A DNA stretch of 64,000 bases from NCBI GenBank assembly GCA_027422505.1, contig JAPQWV010000682.1, positions 1-64,000 on the forward strand. The letters are read 5' to 3'. This document shows positions 12,161 through 23,168 of this stretch, one piece after another; positions within the stretch are counted from its first letter, which is position 1, and each line of letters opens with the position of its first letter. The position numbers and the translations under genes are program-made. Source of the stretch: Craterostigma plantagineum (taxonomy: Eukaryota; Streptophyta; Magnoliopsida; Lamiales; Linderniaceae). Below the pieces are notes generated by a model. That model was not told the DNA's origin. It made no database searches and saw nothing but the letters and a program-made list of their open reading frames with translations.

Positions 12161-12826
12161 AGCTAACTATTACGTAACAATCAATTAGTAGTGGACATTT
12201 TTCTAGACACGACACCAAATTGTAAGCTAAGATTAATCGATACTGTGACAGCTGTCACCTTGTAATGATATGCATGCATTTTCTAATTTAGGACAAACAA
12301 TTATAACAAAGACGGGCACTTTGACCATGCTTGCCACTCTATATGCCTGCGCATATATAACTACTATCTCTATATATAATGTCTATTCTTTCCACCCAAG
12401 TAAAAATCACCACAATTTGCATTATATACTGTTCATTTTGAGCTTAGTCGTAACAGTTCGTGAGCTTGAATAATTTTATTAGTTAATTTATTTAAATTTT
12501 AAAGTTCGATCTGTAAATTTGACTTAGAGCCTAATAATGAATTTTCGAGTTGAGTTTGCCCTTGTTTACACTACATACATAATTTAAAAGTTGAGAGGTG
12601 TAAGCAATAAATAGAGTTTGGAGCTTTTCAGGCTTTTATGTAGCCCACAATGGAATAATTCTTCTGTTACACCAATGCACGAAATCAGAGCTAAGATCTT
12701 TAATGATTATTCTTCTTACTATTATTTTGGTAACTTTTTCTTTGGGTATATACGTTTCAGGTCCCATTTAAGTTTTAAAATCGGATTCAGACCCATATAA
12801 AATTTAGTTTTAAGGACTCGGTTTCT

Positions 12827-13003
12827 GCAGTATCACTTCATTGTTCTGCAGTATCACTTAATTGTTATTCAGTACCACTTCATTATTCTGCAGTACCACT
12901 CATTGATCTGCAGTACTACTTCATTTGTTCTACAGTACCACTTCATTGTTCCGCCGTAAAAAATGAAGTGGTATGCAGAACAATAAAGTGATACTGCAGA
13001 ATC
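12827..13003. repeat. About 21-bp minisatellite (right copy)
   Basis: Repeated tgcagtatcacttcattgttc-like units, about eight copies with substitutions and small indels. Same position as in the left arm. Confidence 0.75.
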
Positions 13004-13034
13004 GGGTCCTTAAACTAATTCTTTAAACTGAACA

Positions 13035-14335
13035 GGGCATGAACGCTCTCTCTCCCAACGAAGACCTTCTCTCTCTAAAATTCCAATTCCTCCCAACCAA
13101 AAGAACCAGCCGCCACTCTTTCCCTCCTCCCCCTCCTCTATTAATGGAGGTAGGGGGAGCTCTTCTTCTTTGTTAGCTTTAGTTTGTAAGTTTTTTTTTG
13201 TTCTGTCCGTATTATATAAAAAAAATCGACCTCCATCACCGCCTGTCGCCACCGGTGCCGTCCACCTGCCTCCGCCTCCCGCTTGCACGATGTCTCCGCC
13301 GAGAGGGGTGCCGTGGTCGACTGAGGTTCCACCGCCGTCTTCTGCCTGCGGCCATTGGCTGCGATGCCGAGTCAAACTCCCACACTGCTCCGCTCCGCCT
13401 CACTGCCGGCTGACGCCCTGCGGCTGTCGCCCCGCCGTTCCCCGACTGTCGTCACCCACCTTGTGTCTCCCGATCTTTGGGCTGGGAGCTTTTGCTCTCG
13501 ACCTCCGTGCCGGGAACTCTTTCTCGCTTAGTTGGAGCCCCTTCTCCCTCTGTGGAGCCCTTTCCGATAAGGCAATATTCGTTGTCAATGGTCCGAGCAA
13601 AATGACGAGTGTCGTGGATTAGGCTTAATAGCTTTTTTTTGTGATATGTTCTCCAGTTCTCGTGTTTTAGTAGGGGTGGTAAACAAGTCGGGTTGGGTCA
13701 CCTTCGGGTTCAACCCGTTTAATAAACGGGTTGAAAACTTCAACCCTGACCTGACCTGTTTACTTAAACAGGTTGAAAAATCAAACCCAAACCCAACCTG
13801 CTTTAACCCTAACCCAACCCGCTAACCAGCCAACCCGTTTAAAATTAAAAAAGAGAAAAGGAAAAAACAAAATTGACAGAATTATAAATCTAAATTAAAC
13901 AAAAGAATTAGGGTTAATCCTTTTATTTTATTTATATGAATAATAAGTTATTAATATATATTATTCGGGTTAAATGGGTTGATTGCGGGTTGATTTCGGA
14001 TTGATTTCAGGTTGAAAATACGAACCATAACCTAACCCACTTAATAATTGAGTTGGGTTTGGTTTACCCATTTACGTAAACAGGTCGAAAATGCTAACCA
14101 AACCTGCTATTTTCGGGTGCGGTTCGTGTCGGATTGGCGGGTCGGGTCGATTTTAACAGCCCTATGTTTTAGATAGTGAATCTTAGTTTTCTGTCGCCTT
14201 TTTTGTTTTCGTTGGTGTTTGATGCTCCATGTGAGCCTTGTTTCTCTTCCAGGTTGATATTATTGGAGAGACCTATTGGGCTATTTAGCTCGTGTATTTT
14301 GTTTATGATATTTAAGCTATCGTTTTCGGAAACAA
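13035..14335 (+). mobile_element. Second retroposon of the hairpin family, split by hAT (right copy)
   Basis: The 5' part has a stem around 13,130-13,165 (cccctcctctattaatggagg…). A GC-rich middle follows, with open frames in several phases rich in Pro, Arg and Ala and no recognisable domain. The 3' tail (14,165-14,335) closely resembles the tail of the 17,330 element (ggagagacc…tatttag…gtttat…). The open frames are best read as composition effects. Confidence 0.65.
13663..14172. mobile_element. Non-autonomous hAT-type element with 8-bp target duplication (right copy)
   Basis: The element is 13,671-14,164 (494 bp), bounded by tgttttag at 13,663-13,670 and 14,165-14,172. Termini are TAGGGGTGGTAA and, on the other strand, TAGGGCTGTTAA. 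The interior repeats gggttgggtt and aaacccaaccc words. Confidence 0.85.
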
Positions 14336-14711
14336 AAAATTGACAGGGCCTAAAATCAATTTTAAAATAGTAACAGGATCTGAAACGATTTTGCCCTTTT
14401 TCTTACATCTACATTCTACGATCTACTCTACAGTTCCTTCGCATTTAAAAAAAACTAGAAAGAAAATCGGCATCCTTCTTTAACCTATATTATGTTAATT
14501 TGTATACTTGTACTTTCATGAATTTGAAATCTTATCGTGGAAAATTATTCTTCAAATATATTTTTTTCTCCCTTCTCTAATATGTACTTATGTACGAACT
14601 AAATTCCTTTCTATGAAGATAATACTTTATCTAAGTTATAAATTTTCGGATAGTTTAGTGCCTCCAAATAAATGCGGGCTGCCATTCAACTCCATTCAGA
14701 TAAGAAGCTAA

Positions 14712-16540
14712 AATAATAAAGGGGGAATTTTCTATCAGGCCCTAGTAAATTTTTAATTTTATGTTCAGGCCATAACACAAAATGAATAAGTTTAAAGGAC
14801 ATACTTTATGTAAAAATTCGACTGAAGGACCAAAAAATATGATTTGACGAAAGTACCCTTACTAAAATGCTCCTTTTTATGTTACTCAGTTACAATATAT
14901 TGTTATTTTATGAAACAGACACGTCACGTTATTTTCCAATAATATTATGTTACTCAGTTACATAATATTGCTACTTTAGGACAAATACGTTATTTTTCAA
15001 TAATATTGTGTTACTCAGTTACAGGATATTTTTTTCCACTGAATCGAGCACAAAAAAATTCAACTGCCCCATCCAACCGATTTTGACATGTCATGTTGGA
15101 TTCATTATATATTGACGACGCATGAAGTAGAATTTGCTTGTCTAATTAGGGTGCAAATTCGAGAATATAATGGTAAATCGAATCTAGATTTCAACATAAA
15201 TTGCAAGAATCGGTATAAATTCGAGGTACCCATGAGAAATCGAGGTCTATTTTACATTATTGAGTCAATAACGACGAGATTTATGCAGTTTTCATCTGTT
15301 TTTTAGTGTCGTTTGTGATTTTTGTTCTTTTCTCATTATCCATTGGTTGTATACAGAATGTGTTATTTACGACAAACAAGACGTTATTACCTTTCAGCGA
15401 CGTGTTACTTCTAAGTCAACATTTGTTATTAACCATAAGACATTTGTTATTTTTTGCTATGTTATAAGTATTTCCTTTTTACACGATTTAGGGAAAATAT
15501 AATATTTGGTTTTGAAACTAATCGGTATAAATTCGAGGTACCCATGAAAATTTGAGGTCTATTTTACCTTATTGAGTCAATAACGACGAGATTTATGCAC
15601 TTTTCATCTGTTTTTCAGTGTCGTTTGTGATTTTCGTTCTTTTCTCCCGATCCATTGGTTATATGCAGAATGTGTTATTTACGACAAACAAGGCGTTATT
15701 ACCTTTCATCGACGTGTTACTTCTAAGTCAACCTTTGTTATTAACAATAAGACATTGTTATTTTTTGCTATGTTGTAAGTATTTCTTTTTTACACGATTT
15801 AGGGAAAACATAATATCCGTTTCTTGCAACTAATCGGTATAAATTTGAGGTACCCATGAGAAAATGAGGTATATTTTACATTATTGAGTCATAACGACGT
15901 GATTTATGCAGTTTTTATCTGTTTTTTAGTGTCTTTTGTGATTTCCGTCTTTTTCTCATGATCCATTGGTTGTACACAGACTGTGTTATTAACAATATAT
16001 GAATCGTTATTTCTAATGTAGAATGTGGTATTTTTGTGTGAAGATTTGTTATTTAATAGAAGAGATGTGTCATACGTCGCAAGTAATTTGGAAAATGAAA
16101 AAAATAAGTTCAGCTCCGGCGTCTGTGGCCGCCACGAAGCAGATAAGCAGCTGAGAAGTGTCGCCGAGAAGCAGCCACCGCCGTCACTTTCATTCCACCT
16201 CCTCTTCGTCGAACACGTCAGCAGCGACCCAACTTTCCTTCTTGGACGGCGTCCTTCGAGCTCTACTACGATGAAGGTCAGGGTTGGGCCTCCTCGCTCA
16301 TGAAGGTCGAGATTATAGGCGAAAATCGAGTTTGAAGATTAGCTCGCTCGTTGGAGAAGACGATGGCAAATGTTTGTAAATTTTACATATGTTAGGGGTA
16401 AATATGTCATATCGCATAGTTTGGATATTTTTCTCTCAGAATTTTGAAAAGTATGTCCTTAATACTAACTGAAAATATTGGGCCTGAACACTATTTAAAA
16501 ATGTTAACAGGGCCTGACACGTAATTAATCCAATAATAAA
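14712..16540. mobile_element. Non-autonomous MULE with 9-bp target duplication (right copy)
   Basis: The element is 14,721-16,531 (1,811 bp), flanked by aataataaa at 14,712-14,720 and 16,532-16,540. The terminal inverted repeats are imperfect but share TCAGGCCCT, a T-rich spacer and TGTTCAGGCC. It carries the 312-bp tandem array and, at about 16,105-16,330, a GC-rich block unlike its surroundings that may be captured host sequence. No transposase is encoded. Confidence 0.85.
15211..16010. repeat. 312-bp tandem repeat inside MULE (right copy)
   Basis: Units begin at cggtataaatt at 15,211, 15,523 and 15,835, giving an exact 312-bp spacing. The third unit is partial. Shared words include ggtacccatga, gagtcaataacgacgagattt and ttgttattttttgctatgtt. 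Confidence 0.85.
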
Positions 16541-17312
16541 TTAAAGATGCAGCAAAATTAATTAAATAAGAGGCTCATAGCTCAAATCGCCAACCTATAT
16601 TCATGTGCATGGGAAACTTTCGTAAATCGTACCTTCATAAAAGCTAAAACAGTCAATCAAAAAATAAACAATAAAATTTACTTTTTAGCTTTGGTGGCTC
16701 ACCGTAGCTTAGGCAATAAATATGCGCCAGAGCCCAGAATAACGTATTATTCCTATTTTTTTTAATGTTTTTAGTGACTAACCTATGCAAACATTGGTAC
16801 AGCAAGAATTAATTGATACGTGCTTAAGACATTGTATTACTCTTCAAAGAAAATATAGTTTGTATAGAATAGTGAAATGGATGATATAATGTGTTTGATT
16901 GAAATCCAATGAAATTTAATGGGCCACATAATATTGGTCACTATGATACACCTTTACAGCCCATTGTTCGAACATAGACCCGAGTTCAAGAACCAGAATT
17001 ATTACATTAATATTAATTATATTATTATTAAATACTAGTTAGTCCGATGAGAGGATGCTTTTCAACTTAGATAGGTTGTCAGCATCCTTAAATGAGAAGA
17101 ATATTATATAAGAAGAAAATAAGGAGATGATTGGAGTTTGATGGCACTGTTTAAACTGTAAATTTAGAAATGATTGAAGATGGCATAAATCAACAAAAGC
17201 AAAAGCGAGAGCATCCATTCAATTCATCTAGAAAATAATATTCGATAATCTTGGGGGAAAAAAGAAAATGTTCTCAAACCTCCCACAAGAAATCCACCCT
17301 AAACATCCTATC
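16541..17312. other. Unassigned AT-rich intergenic DNA (right)
   Basis: Mirror of 6,269-7,042. No open frame, RNA gene or terminal repeat could be supported. Confidence 0.4.
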
Positions 17313-18175
17313 AAGAATAACAATCAAAATATCCCCCAAACCCTAGCCGCCAGCCACCTTCACAACTCCTCTCCCCCCCTCCTCCACCTCCATTAATGGA
17401 GGTGGGGGAGCTTCCATTGTTTTCATTTCTGTTTTCTTCATTTCCTTGTTTTCTTTCTATCTAAAAAAAAAAAATGGTTTTGCTCCGCCACTCCGCCGAC
17501 GCCTTCCCGGCAGTCGCCACCGCTGTCTCCTCCGCCATCTCCACTGTCTTCTCCGCCGCCACCAGCTCCGCCCCGTCACCTCCGCCTTCGCCGGCTCCAC
17601 TTCGACACCTCCGCCGCCTTCGCCGGATCTGCCTCGCCACCTCCACTTCCGCCTCAACCTTCCTGTCGCGCCGCCTCCGTCGCCCCGCCTCCACGTAGCC
17701 CCTCTGCCACGCCGCGTCCGCACCTTTGCCGCGACGCCTCCACCGCTGCCTCACCCCACCACAGTTCGCTTCCCGCCACCGTCCACTCGTGAGTCTCCCA
17801 CGTGGAGCTCATTTCTCCCGGCTTTTGGTCGGGAGCTCTTTTCTCCCTTAGTGGAGCTCTTTCTCCCCTTGTGGGAGCCCTTTCCGATGAAGGCGAGGAC
17901 CTCGATCGTTGGACAAAGAAAGTGTAGAGTATTGTGGATTCGGCTTAATAGCCTTGTTTGTGGTAGGTTCTATAGCTCTTTGGTCCAAGTTTGAGATTTT
18001 CTCGTTTTCTGTCGGCTTTTTTCATTTTTGTTGGGTGTGTTTGTGCTCCTATGTGAGCCTTTATTCTCTACCGGATTTGATGTCACCGGAGAGACCCTTT
18101 GGACTATTTAGTCCATGTACTTTTGTTTATCAATACAAGCTATCGTTTCGAGAAAAAAAAGAATAACAATCAAAA
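17313..18175 (+). mobile_element. Hairpin-bearing non-LTR retroposon with 17-bp target duplication (right copy)
   Basis: The body is 17,330-18,158 (829 bp), flanked by aagaataacaatcaaaa at 17,313-17,329 and 18,159-18,175. It starts atccccc aaaccctagccgcc, followed by a near-perfect stem-loop (cctccattaatggagg inside a longer ccccac/gtggggg stem) at about 17,378-17,412. A GC-rich middle and a tail ending in a short A-run follow. The long duplication plus poly(A) end is diagnostic of target-primed reverse transcription. A 182-codon Pro/Arg-rich frame covers most of it, but no LINE protein domain is present. A second family member lies at about 13,035-14,335. Confidence 0.8.
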
Positions 18176-18189
18176 CAGTCTTCACAATT

Positions 18190-18507
18190 AAATGAGTCTG
18201 CAAATCGTGGCTGAACCTAATCGAAACGGCGGAGTTCGCCCGAGCCCACGGCTCTAACTCATCGCCGGGACCGGGACTGCTCGTCCACCACTCCACCGAG
18301 ACGACCCTTTTCCAAATCTTCGAATTCCAAGAAGATTTGGCCGAAAACGACCACAACCTTCACTACAAGAGAGTCGTAGAACTGGATATCAAACAGCGCC
18401 GCCTGCGCTCCGGGGTAAGAATAGAAGGCACCGCCGACGGTTTGCTCTTCTTCAAAAAGATGAACTCCTCGGCCGACGAGCGCTACCTATGCAACCCCAT
18501 TACTAGG
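18190..18507 (+). pseudogene. F-box-associated domain gene fragment fused to Copia (right copy)
   Basis: One frame from about 18,220 reads through to 18,507 and resembles plant F-box interaction domains: TETTLFQIFEF, then GTADGLLFF and YLCNPITR near the end. It has neither F-box nor start codon. Immediately after the NPIT codons the sequence becomes Copia reverse transcriptase. This looks like a host gene piece trapped by recombination at the broken 5' end of the Copia element. Confidence 0.55.
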
Positions 18508-20396
18508 TAGAGCATACCGTGCTAGACTGGTTGTAAAGGGATATGCTCAGAAAGAAGGGATTGACTTCAACGAAATTTTCTCACCGGTGGTTCGACTTAC
18601 CACAGTTAGGGTGGTCTTGTCAATGTGCTATATTCGACTTGCATCTTGAGCAGCTGGACGTTAAAACGGCTTTTCTCCATGGTGACCTGGATGAAGAAAT
18701 ATATATGCTTCAACCAGAAGGTTTTGAGGAACAAGGAAAAGAAGATATGGTTTGCAAATTGATCAAATCCCTCTGCGGGCTCTAACAAGCACCTCGATGC
18801 TGGTATAAGAGATTTGACTCCTTCATAATGAGTCTTGGCTACAACAGGCTATATTCAGATCCTTGTGCGTATTTCAAGAGATTTGGCGAGGACGGTTTCA
18901 TCATGTTGTTGTACGTCGATGATATGCCGGTAGCAGGATCCAACAAAGGTCGTATTGCGGACTTAAAGAGTCAACTGGCCAGTGAATTTGAAATGAAGGA
19001 CTTGGGGCTGGCAAACAAAATCCTTGGTGTGCAAATTTCTCGAGACAGAAGCAAGCAGAAGATTTGGCTTTCCCAAAAGAATTATTTGAAGAAAATTTTG
19101 CGGAGGTTCAACATGCAAGATAGTAAGCCAATATCTACCCCTCTTGCGGTAAATTTCAAGCTATCCTCCGATATGTGTCCTACTGATAAAGACCAGAGGA
19201 TGTCTCGACTGCCATATGCATCGGCGGTAGGAAGTCTAATGTTAGCAATGATCTGCACCAGACAAGACATTGCCCATGCAGTGGGAGTTGTTAGCCGATA
19301 CATGTCCAATCCTGACCGGGAGCACTGAAGTGCTGTTAAAAGGATTCTCAGATATATCAAGGAAACCTATGATCTTGCCCTATGTTACGGAGGTACAGAT
19401 TTTACTGTCCATGGTTTTGTTGATGCAGATTATGCAGGTGAACTTGATAAGAGCAGATCCACAATCGGATATGTGTTCGGTCTTGCTGGTGGTGCTGTAA
19501 GCTGGGTTTCAAAACTGCAGTCCATTGTTGTAACGTCAACAACGAAAGCAGAATACGTTGCAGCTACGCAAGCCAGTAAAGAGGCAATATAGTTGAAGAT
19601 ATTGCTGGAAGAACTCGGCCACAAACAAGATAATATTGTTCTCTATTGTGATAGTCAGAGTGCGTTGCATCTTGCAAGGAATCCAGCATATCATTCAAGA
19701 ACCAAACACATCTGGGTTCAATACCACTTTGTTCGTGAACAAGTGGAAGCGGGGACTGTGGACATGCAAAAGGTTCACACTGCGGATAATCTGGCAGACT
19801 ACATGACCAAGACAATTCCTGTGAACAAGTTTATATGGTGTCGTTCCTCCTGTGGATGGCGGAATCTAAGTAACATACAAAGGCAAGCTAGAAGAATGGT
19901 GTGAAGATCTGATTGGTCTTCAATCAAATCTTCAAGTGGGAGATTGATGGAAAAGGGGGTTGGTTAATCCACCCACCTACCCATTAGTAATAATAATATA
20001 TTTAGATATATTAATATTATAATGATTAGTGAGCTAAGCAATGACATAGTTGTTTTTGTCATTAAGCCCGAGCTTTAGCCTATAAATAGGCTTGCCTATG
20101 TTCATTAGAAAACACACCAAAAACCAATAGAGAAAGAAAATAGAGAGAGGAAAGAAATAGAGGGTAGAGAAAAATTGAGGATTTGTTCGGTATTTGTTCC
20201 GACTATAAAGAGAGATAGTGAGCGATTTCTCCTTTATAGATTGAGAGGTTGTAATCCCTGTTTTTACCCTAGTAATAATATTTCTACATCGCCCGTGGTT
20301 TTCTACCCCAAGTTAAAAAGGGGTTTTCCACGTAAATTCTCGTGTCCATTCTATCCTCATTGTCATTTTCAATTTCGTTAAGCTGTCCATTTCGCA
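18508..20396 (+). mobile_element. Truncated Ty1/Copia (Tork/TNT1-like) retrotransposon with 3' LTR (right copy)
   Basis: Reverse transcriptase and RNase H coding sequence runs from about 18,510 to 19,905, a polypurine tract lies at 19,931-19,944 (ttcaagtgggagat), and the 3' LTR is 19,945-20,396 (452 bp, TG…CA). The YVDD catalytic motif and the RNase H DSQSAL motif are visible. In-frame stops occur near 18,783, 19,326 and 19,590. The latter two replace Trp codons, as expected from G-to-A decay of methylated cytosines on the other strand. No 5' LTR, gag, protease or integrase. It lies in the place expected for intron 1 and exon 1 of the adjacent NLR. Confidence 0.9.
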
Positions 20397-20639
20397 ACGG
20401 TCTTTATACGTTGGGGGCGTGATTATCTGCTTTTGTATGTTTTCTCACTGATTGATATTTGATACCATCATCATGCTGATGTTGGTAGCTGATGACTGAA
20501 TATTGTTCTCTCCCCATTTCACATGAGTTTTTTTCTGAAGCCTTTTGATTTTTTCCAAACAAAATCGTGTAAATCGCTGTGATTCCTAATTTCATGGTAA
20601 TTTGAGAGAATTCGTTTTCATTTTATTGAACTGTGACAG
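20397..20639. other. Remnant of NLR intron 1 (right)
   Basis: AT-rich tract ending in a good 3' splice site (ttgaactgtgacag/g) at 20,639. No coding content. The Copia LTR ends at its 5' side. Confidence 0.5.
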
Positions 20640-23168
20640 GTCCTCTCTTCTCCAAAATGGAACGTGACAGAAACTTGCGCCTCGCGAAGAAGATGGAGAA
20701 ATTGGAAAAGACAGTGTCCCAATTCATGAAGGGGCCCATGCAGGTCCACGTTCTAGCGGACGTTCACCATGTGAGGTTTGGCATGGAGGAGCGATTCGTA
20801 GGCTGGAGTGGAAATTGGGGACTTTGAAGATAGGCCACGTGGAAAGTTGTGATTTTGCAGGGAATGAGGCTGGGTATTGGGGTGGTGATGAGGCTATTTT
20901 GGGGAATTCAAACAGCGGTTTGGAGATTGGGAAATTGAAGGTGAAAAAGCTGTTGTTGGCTGACGATTGTGGGGTTGTTGGAATACATTGGTGGGAGTGG
21001 GAAGACTACTCTTGCTAGAGAGATTTGCTTAGACCGAGATGTTAAGGGTATGTGTTATTACACACACAACAATCTAAACTTTGTTTCTAGAAAGCCTATG
21101 TATTGTTGATTCCGAAGTTTGATCATTGCTTTGTTCAGGTTATTTTAATGAGAGGGTTTTCTTCATTACCGTATCTCAATCCCCAAACGTCGAGCAGCTG
21201 AGGTCGAAAATCTGGAGAATGTTATCGGGGAACAGCATCTGGCCTAATGTCGAAAGTTTCCCTCAATTGAACCTCCTAAGTTACCAAGTGCCATCTTCTG
21301 CGAGGACATTGCTAGTTCTCGATGACGTTTGGACTCAATCAGTCCTAGAACAGTTACTAATCAAAATACCAGGTTGCAAAATCCTAGTAGTTTCACGGTT
21401 AAAACTCCCACCATCTGTAGTTGATCACTCCTACGAATTGGACCTTTTGACTGAAGATGAAGCCATGTCTCTGTTCTGTCACTTTGCTTTTGGACAACCT
21501 TCGGTTCCCGTAATTGCAGACAAGAATCTGGTTAAGGAGGTAACAACACTTAATCTGTTCACCCTTTCTTCCTCGGAGCAATTTTTTGTTTGCTTAACAC
21601 TTGTTTTCGTCTCATAATAGGTTGTGGACGAATGTAAAGGGCTTCCACTTGCACTAGAAGTGATAGGGTCGTCGCTTAAGGGCCAACCCGAGATGCTGTG
21701 GAAGAGTGCAAAGAACAGATTATCCAGAGGACAACCTCTTTGTGAATCGCACGAAGTTCAATTGCTGGAGCGCATGAAAATGAGCATCGACAATCTGTCT
21801 GAGAGGGACAGAGAATGCTTCTTGGATATTGGTGCATTTCCCGAAGACAAAAAGATCCCCCTCGCTTTACTTGTTAACATGTGGGTCGAACTCCATGACA
21901 TAGATGAAGATGATGCTTTTGCTGTGTTGGTCGAGCTTTCAAACAAGAAAATAAATTTGGGAGGTTACTACTATTTATGGTCGTGAGGTGTTTTACTGAT
22001 ACATTTTTTGCAGGGCTGGAGATAAATATATCAGTTACTATGAGATTTCAACATATCAGCACGACGTTTTGCGGGATCTTGCCATACATTTAAGTAACGT
22101 TGGCGGAGTAAATCACAGGAAGAGACTGCTCATGCCTAGAAGAGAAGATGGGAGTCTCAAAGAGTGGGAGAGGAACGTTGATAAGCCATTCGATGCTCGA
22201 GTTATCTCAATTCATACAGGTATACATACCAGAAAGTTGTTGTGATTTAGGGGTAATTTAGCATAAATATCATGCGAACAAATGCATATGGACCATCTGT
22301 ATCTACCGTAACCATACGCAAACCTAATGTCCACAGGTGAAATGGCAGAGATGGATTGGGTACAAATGCAATTCCCAAAAGCCGAAGTCGTAGTCCTAAA
22401 CTTCACATCGAAGAACTACTTCTTACCACCTTTTCTCGAGAACATGCCTTACCTCAGAAACCTGATACTGATCAACGCCAGCGCCTCGAGTTCTGTCCTG
22501 CACAACACTTCAGCCTTCAGCAACCTAACTAACCTCAGAAACCTATGGTTCAAAAAGATTTCTGTTCCCTTATTACCAAACATCACAACACCCTTGAAGA
22601 ACCTGAAAAAAATATCCCTCATCCTTTGCGACATAACGAAACCCCGATAACTCTGCCTACGTCAACTTACCCAATCTCTTCCCAACACTCTCCGAACTCA
22701 AATTAGACCACTGCATCAATTTGACCGAACTGCCCCCCACAATATGCCAAATGCACACCCTCAAGAGCCTAAGCGTCACAAACTGCGACACCTTCCAAGA
22801 GCTACCCTCTGATTTGGGCAGGATCAGTTTTCTCCAGAGTTTAAGATTGTCGTCCTGTCCTAATCTCAAGAGCCTCCCCTTAAGCATCAGAAACCTAATT
22901 TGGCTGAAGTATATTGACATTTCACAGTGCGTTAACATCAGATGCCTGCCCGAGGACATAGGGGGATGCGTGAGCCTTGAGAAAATCGATATGAGGGATT
23001 GTCCTTTGTTGAAACGCTTGCCGTTTCTGTGGGTTTTTTGCAGTCTTTGAGGCGTGTGGTCTGCGACGAAGAGGCTTATCTCCTTTGGAAAGATTTGGAA
23101 CAGTGTAGGCCGGGCCTGTGTCAGGTCTCCAAAGAGCGTTTCACCTTGGATTGGCTTACTGATTAGTA
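20640..23168 (+). pseudogene. ADR1-like RPW8/CC(R)-NB-LRR helper NLR, broken, exon 1 missing (right copy)
   Basis: Recognisable ADR1-family gene with five-exon structure minus exon 1. Exon pieces: 20,640-21,045 (RPW8 end, KMEKLEKTVSQFMKGP, and the P-loop region), 21,139-21,540 (RNBS-A to RNBS-C; LLVLDDVW at about 21,310), 21,621-21,955 (GLPLALEVIGSSL, CFLDIGAFPED), 22,015-22,218 (YQHDVLRDLAIHLSN, the QHD form of MHD) and 22,337-23,168 (LRRs). Introns keep GT-AG ends. The GGSGKTT P-loop is present but in another frame from the sequence before it. Further shared breaks lie after the ERF codons (about 20,798) and after ITKP (about 22,648). A private one-base loss near 23,027 shifts the C-terminus. 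The locus cannot make a full-length NLR but could be transcribed. Confidence 0.88.

Larger units (their letters stand above)
12735..14405. mobile_element. Second MULE-like element, composite (right copy)
   Basis: The element is 12,744-14,396 (1,653 bp). Its left end is GGGTATATACGTTTCAGGTCC and its right end, on the other strand, GGGCAAAATCGTTTCAGATCC. The flanking 9-mers tttttcttt and tttttctta match at 8 of 9 positions. Internal order: minisatellite (12,827-13,003), retroposon body (about 13,035-13,670), hAT element (13,671-14,164), retroposon tail (to about 14,335). No transposase is seen. Confidence 0.65.

Noticed and set aside
12827..13003. CRISPR-like array
   Set aside because: Units are contiguous and diverged with no unique spacers; this is a plant minisatellite.
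13671..14164. Telomere-like aaccctaaccc words suggesting an interstitial telomere
   Set aside because: They are irregular, on both strands, and lie inside a hAT-type element with an 8-bp target duplication.
17446..17994. Long proline/arginine-rich open frame as a gene (also 5,655-6,134 and 13,170-13,622)
   Set aside because: The region is GC-rich with open frames in several phases on both strands, has no domain, and lies inside a retroposon.
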